Assembly: GCA_002502855.1 (NCBI GenBank)
Contig: DAQK01000007.1
Location: 1-19,892, forward strand
Length of the DNA stretch: 19,892 bases
Reading direction: 5' to 3'
DNA from: Methanobacterium sp. UBA279
GTDB taxonomy: Archaea > Methanobacteriota > Methanobacteria > Methanobacteriales > Methanobacteriaceae
Of this stretch, positions 15,411 to 19,892 are shown in pieces. The notes under the pieces were generated by a model, which had not been told where the DNA came from, made no database searches, and worked only from the letters and a program-made list of their open reading frames with translations. Within the stretch, counting starts at the first letter, position 1. Every line of letters starts with the position of its first letter. Position numbers and translations under genes: made by a program.

Positions 15411-15957
15411 ATGGTTAGAGCGGCATTTATAAACCCACTTTCTGAGGAAGGAAAAGAAATAGTTAGAGAATTAAGAGATTTAAACAGAGTATTTGATGAA
15501 ATTGAGGAGTTAATAGAGACGGTTATAGAGAGTAAGTCATAAGAGATTTCAGATGATGAGGATATACCTCGAAATTATGTGGATTTAGCTCTGAAGAGGA
15601 TCGAATGGTACCTAAAGAAAAAGAATGACCGAAATTATAATTTTAAAGATTATGCATTTCTATTTAACCAAGATATAACCAAGTTCGATGTGGTGGCATT
15701 TTATCTTCTATGCCAGGCGATGGGAATTAGGTTCGGCCCAAATTCCAGGGAAAGTAGGCTTATGATTGAATCCCAAGGAAAATTAATTGAAGACAGGCTT
15801 TTCTATAATGAACGAAAGGAAAGAGATAATAAATGAAACTCTTAAAAGTCTTGGAAAAATTAAATGGTTTGACATTAGAAACCTTATAGGTTCAGGAAAA
15901 CTTAATTTAAATGATTTGATCTTAGATAATGGGGAACTGGTTTTATATAAAGATGAT
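15411..15957 (+). pseudogene. priL: 5' fragment of DNA primase large subunit, broken
   Basis: From the ATG at 15411 the translation reads like the N-terminal half of archaeal PriL (p58-type, non-catalytic primase subunit). The opening is FINPLSEEGKEIVRELRDL, then LALKRIEWYLKKKND, FDVVAFYLLCQAMGIRFGPN and SRESRLMIESQGKLIEDRL. A TAA at 15540-15542 interrupts the frame, after which it continues in the same frame. Near 15815-15836 a one-base insertion shifts to the next frame (INETLKSLGKIKWFDIRNLI, then GSGKLNLNDLIL). Similarity ends at about 15957 (LYKDD) and the iron-sulfur C-terminal half is missing. About 180 codons of an expected 400 or more. A transposase remnant begins just after. It must be a second copy if the cell has a working primase. 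Recognition is from memory of the family. Confidence 0.68.
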
Positions 15958-15967
15958 CGCTCATGTC

Positions 15968-15983
15968 CCTGTATGTGTACAGG
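15968..15983. repeat. small palindrome at the primase-IS boundary
   Basis: cctgta and tacagg flank a four-base loop (tgtg). It lies between the end of primase similarity and the transposase gene and may belong to the element end; a six-base stem may also be chance. Confidence 0.35.
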
Positions 15984-16019
15984 ATTGTAGGATGAGTTCG
16001 GGTGCTTTTTGGAACCAAT

Positions 16020-16872
16020 TTATTCCTTGAAGGTGAAGTGGAAAGATTTTACATATATGTTGAGTTTTGTCTTAGAAACACCTCTGAAAATGTTTAAGTA
16101 TGGTCTTAGTAAAGAATGTCTGTTTTCGCAGTTATTAATGTGATTTTCACCCTCTGCATACTCTTTTTCGGAATGATTAATTATTTGATGTTCTTTGACC
16201 TGTGGATGATCCTCTAATTCAATGTAAATAGTGTAATCATCTGTAAAAGCTTTTATAGATCCTTTACAATGGTTTTGTATTTTTTCATGTATTAAACCTT
16301 TAGAAAGATTCTTTTCAACCGCTAGAATGGTGTTTTTCGTTCCTCTTTCGATTATGCTGATAATCGGAGGTTTATCTTTATTATAAGTGCCTCTACCTCG
16401 TAATTTCAGTCCTCTAGTCCTTGGATGTTTTTTTTAAACCTTTGGTACCTGCTGATTGATACATTTCATCGAATTCAATTTCTCCGGACAAAACTGGATC
16501 ATTGGACTCATCAACCAAGCATTCCCTGAATTCTTGTGCTATCCGATAAACACTATCCCATTTATGTCCTAATTCTTCTGCTAAACGTTTAATACTTTTT
16601 TTATCCGAGTTCAAAATTATATAGAACATTTCACCCAGTGGTAGTTTTTTATTCGCGAAAATGGTCCCGGTCAAATCCGTGAAATTCTTACCACAAGTCT
16701 TACAGGAATAACGCTTAATTCGAGTTTTATTCAAATACCCACGGTTATACACCTCAAAAGACTTGCATTCAGGACAATAAACACCATCCGACCATCTTAT
16801 ACATCTAAAAACCCCTAAAGCTTTCTCATCTCCCGGAACACACAACTCACACGCTAAGTTTTGACCTGTCAT
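16020..16872 (-). pseudogene. IS1595/ISXO2-like transposase, split by a one-base shift
   Basis: The first piece (16414-16872) has an N-terminal zinc ribbon (C33, C36, C57, C60) and the helix-turn-helix-like region KSIKRLAEELGHKWDSVYRI, then the first catalytic-type acid at D135 in GEIEFDEMYQSAG. After an A8 run at about 16428-16435 the frame shifts by one. The rest continues as HPRTRGLKLRGRGTYN, IISIIERGTKNTILAVEKN, FTDDYTIYIE and NRHSLLRPYLNIFRGVSK, ending with TAA at 16020. The joined length is about 283 residues, normal for the family. Only the single shift disrupts it, so it is either a recent inactivation or expression needs slippage at A8. Clear terminal inverted repeats were not found. 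Confidence 0.8.
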
Positions 16873-16975
16873 ACATAATAAATATGCACAATCAACTACA
16901 TAAATCTTTGCACACTATTCGGGAGATGAGTGTATTTTTTTAATCAAGTTTTCATGATGATCGATTTTTAATTAT

Positions 16976-17218
16976 ATGTTAATCGGTAATTTACTCTTTA
17001 CATTAGGGATAATTGCTCATTTTTATAATATTCCATTTTTTTCTGTTAATGTGGATAAAAGAACCAGTAAATCTGTTGATATTTCATGGACATGGAAGCA
17101 AAGCGTGTTGGTGTTATTAGGGATAGTTGTGAGTTTAGTATGTTTAATTAGTTTTGTATTGTTCATCATAATAAACAATCACAACTTCCTCCAAACGACA
17201 GGGGAATGTTCCTTTTAA
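16976..17218 (+). CDS. doubtful small membrane protein
   Basis: An 80-codon ORF with two hydrophobic segments (about 1-25 and 43-67). No ribosome site lies before the ATG and it has no family I recognise. It sits between an inactivated transposase and other debris, so it may be a remnant or a chance ORF. Confidence 0.22.
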   Translation: MLIGNLLFTLGIIAHFYNIPFFSVNVDKRTSKSVDISWTWKQSVLVLLGIVVSLVCLISFVLFIIINNHNFLQTTGECSF

Positions 17219-17608
17219 TCAGATATTGAAAACATTAAGTATGGTGTTTTTTTCTTGAAAAAAATCAGATCCATAACGGGAAAAATCCCTGAAATGAGAT
17301 ATACTGAACCCTCAAAACTGATAAATCTTATCCAAAACATCAACCCAATTTTCAATTTTTCCCAGAAACCACGGTCATCTTCACAAGATCTCTGGCAAGG
17401 GCAAATACACCTCCCTATTTTAACGTTACCCCAGTTTTTTAACGGTATGTGAAGTAGCCATTATGACTTATCCTTATGCTACAATTTAAACACAAAAGTG
17501 GCGCAGTTCCGTAAAAAAGCCAATGAACGGTATACCCAGAATATTGAACAGTCCTCAAAATACAAAAAAACCAAGTCACTAACGAAAGATTTAAAGTACA
17601 ATCTAAAT

Positions 17609-17619
17609 ACTATAATATA
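17609..17619 (+). promoter_or_regulatory. TATA-like element of the U32 gene
   Basis: tactataatat lies about 25-30 bases before the palindrome at 17639-17664, so the predicted transcription start falls at or just inside that palindrome. The leader would be about 90 bases. Inferred from spacing. Confidence 0.45.
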
Positions 17620-17638
17620 ATACTAAAGATACATTCTT

Positions 17639-17664
17639 TTCCAGAAGATTTAAACCTTCTGGAA
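17639..17664. promoter_or_regulatory. 9-bp perfect palindrome at the predicted transcription start
   Basis: ttccagaag and cttctggaa are separated by atttaaac. The arms are exact complements. At the predicted transcription start, it could be a repressor operator or a hairpin at the 5' end of the mRNA. No T-tract follows, so a terminator is less likely. Confidence 0.5.
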
Positions 17665-17733
17665 GACTAGTATCCAACCTATCAGTAAAAAAATAGACTG
17701 TAACCCCTAGAAAAAGTCTGAAATGGTGAAACA

Positions 17734-18720
17734 ATGAAACTTAGTGTTCCCCTCCCAGGGGATTTTGATTCACTAAAAAAAATCGTTAAAAATGCACCAG
17801 AGGATGTTTGTGAAGTATATATGGCTGGATCTGCTGAGTTTATGGGTAGTGGAAGGGCCACCTTACATTCGCCATTTTTGGGAGATATAAAAAAACAGAT
17901 AGACTATGTTCATAGAAAAAACATCCAAATGAACTTGATACTAAATTCTTCTTGTATAGGAGGTCAACACCTCACATTCGGTGGCTACAACATGATCAGA
18001 GGGTATCTAAGCCAGCTAAATAATTTAGGGTTAGATTCAATCACTGTTTCAGAGCCTTACTTGGTAGAGATGATATCAAAAGATTTTCCAAAAATCAGAG
18101 TCGGAGTCTCGTGTATAGCACATACAGATTCCCCACAAAAAGCCCAGTTTTTTGAAAAGTTAGGTGCAGAGGATATTACCTTGGATACTAACATAAACAG
18201 ACATTTTGATTTGATTGAGGCAATAAGAGAATCTACGGATTGTAAGCTCAAGATAATAGCAAATGAAGCCTGCATTTATAAATGTCCTTTTCGTTATTCT
18301 CATTTTAACCTTTTCTCCCATGTAACTGGTCCTCCTCCAAAACCAGAGATTTTTGGAGATTACTACTTCGAAAAATGCATATCTTTGAGGGTTAGAAACC
18401 CAGAACTCATAATAAGATCGCCTTGGGTAAGACCCGAAGATATGGAGGTGTATGAAAAAATTGGAATCAACATTCTAAAAATATCTGGAAGGGCAAACAC
18501 AACAAACTGGATAATAGATGTGATAAAACATTATGGTGAGGGTAAGTACCAAGGCAATCTACTTGAGATTCTAGATTGCCCAAATGAACTTAGAGATCTC
18601 TTTTACATTCCCAATGAAAAGTTAGAAGGAGCTATACATCAATGGATGAATTGTTCTAAGCTTTGTCACAGATGCAATTTTTGCAAAGATTTAGCTAAAA
18701 AATCTTTAAAGGAAGTTTAA
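17734..18720 (+). CDS. peptidase U32-family protein, probable Fe-S enzyme (UbiU/UbiV/TrhP-like superfamily)
   Basis: A 328-residue protein with a TIM-barrel-like layout of the U32 family. Its marks are SVPLPGDFDSL at the start, LNSSCIGG near 71-77, and the cysteine motif NEACIYKCPFRYSH (C180, C184), with a further cysteine at C215 (YFEKCIS). Known U32 members such as UbiU, UbiV and TrhP are not peptidases but bind a [4Fe-4S] cluster through four cysteines and take part in oxygen-independent hydroxylation. This one also has a distinct C-terminal cluster, C307, C311, C314 and C317 (CSKLCHRCNFC), which may bind another metal centre. ggtga ends five bases before the ATG. The next gene begins one base after the stop. 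Substrate unknown. Confidence 0.8.
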   Translation: MKLSVPLPGDFDSLKKIVKNAPEDVCEVYMAGSAEFMGSGRATLHSPFLGDIKKQIDYVHRKNIQMNLILNSSCIGGQHLTFGGYNMIRGYLSQLNNLGLDSITVSEPYLVEMISKDFPKIRVGVSCIAHTDSPQKAQFFEKLGAEDITLDTNINRHFDLIEAIRESTDCKLKIIANEACIYKCPFRYSHFNLFSHVTGPPPKPEIFGDYYFEKCISLRVRNPELIIRSPWVRPEDMEVYEKIGINILKISGRANTTNWIIDVIKHYGEGKYQGNLLEILDCPNELRDLFYIPNEKLEGAIHQWMNCSKLCHRCNFCKDLAKKSLKEV

Positions 18721-18721
18721 A

Positions 18722-19090
18722 ATGAGTGAAGTTTTGAAATTACCTGAAATAAGAAGTAAAATTGAGGTAAAATTACAAGATCTGACAGGAAAATCAATAT
18801 ACATCCCTGAAGTTAAAGTTTTTAGCATGGCATGTGGTTGTAGAGGTTTTTTAGCAGATTTAAGAGGGTTCCAAACAGAAGAAGCCGAAGTTCTTCAAAA
18901 ATATATTGTTAAAATGCTGGAGGAGTATTCAAAACACCTGAACTTAAAACCTGAGCTTATATATGCTCGAAATTTTCCAGGGACTTATATGGTTGCTGGA
19001 CTAACCGTTAGGGAGCTTTGTGAAAGGTGCAGACACGAACTTGCAGGAAAGTCACCAAGACCAGATCTTATTATTTTATCTAGAAAGTAA
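18722..19090 (+). CDS. small four-cysteine protein of unknown function, partner of the U32 gene
   Basis: A 122-residue soluble protein I do not recognise. It has two cysteine pairs, C38 and C40 in MACGCRGF and C100 and C103 in LCERCRHE, spaced about 60 residues apart, which could jointly bind zinc or an iron-sulfur cluster. The region between is helical (TEEAEVLQKYIVKMLEEYSK). It starts one base after the stop of the U32 gene, so the two are almost certainly co-translated, and a functional link is likely. Its last 15 bases overlap the end of the convergent GAF gene. Confidence 0.7.
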   Translation: MSEVLKLPEIRSKIEVKLQDLTGKSIYIPEVKVFSMACGCRGFLADLRGFQTEEAEVLQKYIVKMLEEYSKHLNLKPELIYARNFPGTYMVAGLTVRELCERCRHELAGKSPRPDLIILSRK

Positions 19091-19528
19091 TTTTGATACT
19101 TTCTCAAGCATCTTCTTGTCCAACTCATCAAAGGCTGAGATCTTATTGCTATCTACATCGATTACTCCTAAAACATCACTTCCTGATTTTATAGGAACCA
19201 CAATCTCTGATTTTACATCTTCACTGCAAGTCAAATAATTTTTTTCTAAAGATACGTCCTTAACCACCACACTCTCTGCTGATTCTGCCGATGTTCCACA
19301 GATTCCTCTCCCAAACCGAATCCTTTTATGGGGAGTGGGAAGCCCTAAATAATAAGAAAGTACCAATTCCCTGCCTTCAACCAGATAGATCCCTACCCAA
19401 TCAAAGTAAGGAATTTCATGCAAAATGCTGATTAGTTCCTTGTAGGTTCTTTCTAAATCGTCGAAATTTAAACCAGTGATCTTTTCATAGATCTTATCCA
19501 GTAAAACTTTTTTCTCATCTTTTTTCAT
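19076..19528 (-). CDS. GAF-domain protein, free methionine-R-sulfoxide reductase-like
   Basis: A 150-residue single GAF domain, the size of fRMsr. It shows IRFGRGICGTSAE (C77), NYLTC (C101), SEIVVPI and GVIDVDS in the expected order. C77 and C101 are 24 residues apart, as are Cys94 and Cys118 of the E. coli enzyme. Cys118 is the catalytic one there. The position of E. coli Cys84 is His67 here, so one redox cysteine is missing. It may still reduce free methionine sulfoxide, or be a redox or ligand sensor. gaggg precedes the ATG, and a TATA-like atataaat lies on the minus strand at 19582-19589. It ends inside the convergent neighbour. Confidence 0.75.
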   Translation of the reverse strand: MKKDEKKVLLDKIYEKITGLNFDDLERTYKELISILHEIPYFDWVGIYLVEGRELVLSYYLGLPTPHKRIRFGRGICGTSAESAESVVVKDVSLEKNYLTCSEDVKSEIVVPIKSGSDVLGVIDVDSNKISAFDELDKKMLEKVSKLLSR

Positions 19529-19581
19529 GTTACATCCCTCTTTTTTTGTTTCAAAATGACATCCTCAAAATAAAAGCATAA

Positions 19582-19589
19582 ATTTATAT
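19582..19589 (-). promoter_or_regulatory. TATA-like element of the GAF gene
   Basis: On the minus strand atataaat lies about 55 bases before the ATG at 19528, giving a start near 19555-19560 and a leader of about 30 bases with a ribosome site. An inverted repeat at 19590-19613 abuts it. Confidence 0.4.
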
Positions 19590-19613
19590 CCTAAACAGGG
19601 TGTCTGTTTTAGG
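19590..19613. repeat. inverted repeat next to the GAF promoter and transposase end
   Basis: cctaaacag and ctgttttagg form a stem with one extra T and a five-base loop (ggtgt). It overlaps the last codons of the transposase remnant. It may belong to the element end or serve as an operator of the GAF gene. Confidence 0.4.
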
Positions 19614-19711
19614 TGAATTTTTTTGAGCTTGTAGATTTCTTGGATTTCATTGTAGCCCTGGGAAATAAGTATTCCTAGTAAAAGTATATTTAGATAGGCT
19701 TTTTTATAGAT

Positions 19712-19743
<32 letters not shown>

Positions 19744-19892
19744 GGCCTAGGTTTTGTTTGAGGTAATTGGAATACTTTTTCGATTTTTCCATTTTTGTTC
19801 GGTGGAAATCCTCCCATTTGGGGAAGTAATTTGAATAATCGTTCTCTTAATGTCTTGTATGTTGCTCCTGATTTATTATTATGGTCGAAATA

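Larger units (their letters stand above)
16873..17733. other. ~860 bases with no convincing gene
   Basis: Two short plus-strand ORFs are present. One (16976-17218) is treated separately. The second begins at 17255 (65 codons, stop at 17450-17452). In the same frame past that stop, a further 50-odd codons read like protein (SSHYDLSLCYNLNTKVAQFR and on, ending about 17620), so it may be a relic of an unrecognised gene. No continuation of the primase is seen. The last ~120 bases hold the promoter of the U32 gene. Confidence 0.45.

Noticed and set aside
16420..16440. Programmed -1 frameshift in the transposase
   Set aside because: Joining the two halves needs +1 or -2, and no classic slippery heptamer in the right frame is seen.
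15984..16930. Terminal inverted repeats for the IS1595-like element
   Set aside because: The sequences outside the gene share only a few bases (such as gtgc), not enough to define ends.
16976..17632. Continuation of priL after the IS
   Set aside because: The region encodes hydrophobic and unrelated sequence without the C-terminal primase cysteines.

Overview
The window comes from a hydrogenotrophic methanogen, most likely order Methanobacteriales and probably Methanobacterium or a close relative. The main evidence is a complete ehb operon (energy-converting [NiFe] hydrogenase B) in the ehbA-ehbP order known from Methanothermobacter. Archaeal TATA boxes, GGTGA-type ribosome sites, an archaeal primase fragment and low G+C flanks agree with this.

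Layout. 64-732 is a YdjM-like membrane protein. 986-10551 holds sixteen consecutive plus-strand genes, ehbA to ehbP. The first ten encode an Mrp/Mbh-like ion-transporting membrane arm. ehbK and ehbL encode an electron wire (a polyferredoxin with 14 cluster motifs and a two-cluster ferredoxin). ehbM, ehbN and ehbO encode the catalytic small subunit, large subunit and NuoH-like anchor. ehbP encodes a small soluble subunit. Together they are expected to use the ion gradient to drive H2-dependent reduction of low-potential ferredoxin for carbon assimilation.

10563-11859 (minus strand) is a decayed operon of a TetR regulator, an SRPBCC protein and an FMN/flavodoxin-family protein. All three genes are broken, and the first two appear joined by a deletion. 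The next ~670 bases contain an unusual set of G-runs and no convincing gene.

12547-14735 holds a B12-binding radical SAM protein, translationally coupled to a membrane protein with a Cys/His motif. A convergent zinc-ribbon membrane protein follows at 14742-15056.

15411-17733 is a gene graveyard. It contains a 5' fragment of primase large subunit priL (in-frame stop plus frameshift), an IS1595/ISXO2-like transposase split by a one-base shift at an A8 run, and ~860 bases with only doubtful short ORFs.

17734-19090 is a two-gene unit: a cysteine-rich U32-family protein and a small four-cysteine protein of unknown function. A 9-bp palindrome lies at the predicted transcription start. A GAF/fRMsr-like gene (19076-19528, minus) overlaps its end. 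The window closes in a degraded transposase on the minus strand.

The strongest candidates for something undescribed are the U32 plus small-cysteine-protein pair and the radical SAM plus membrane-protein pair. No CRISPR array, tRNA or rRNA was seen.
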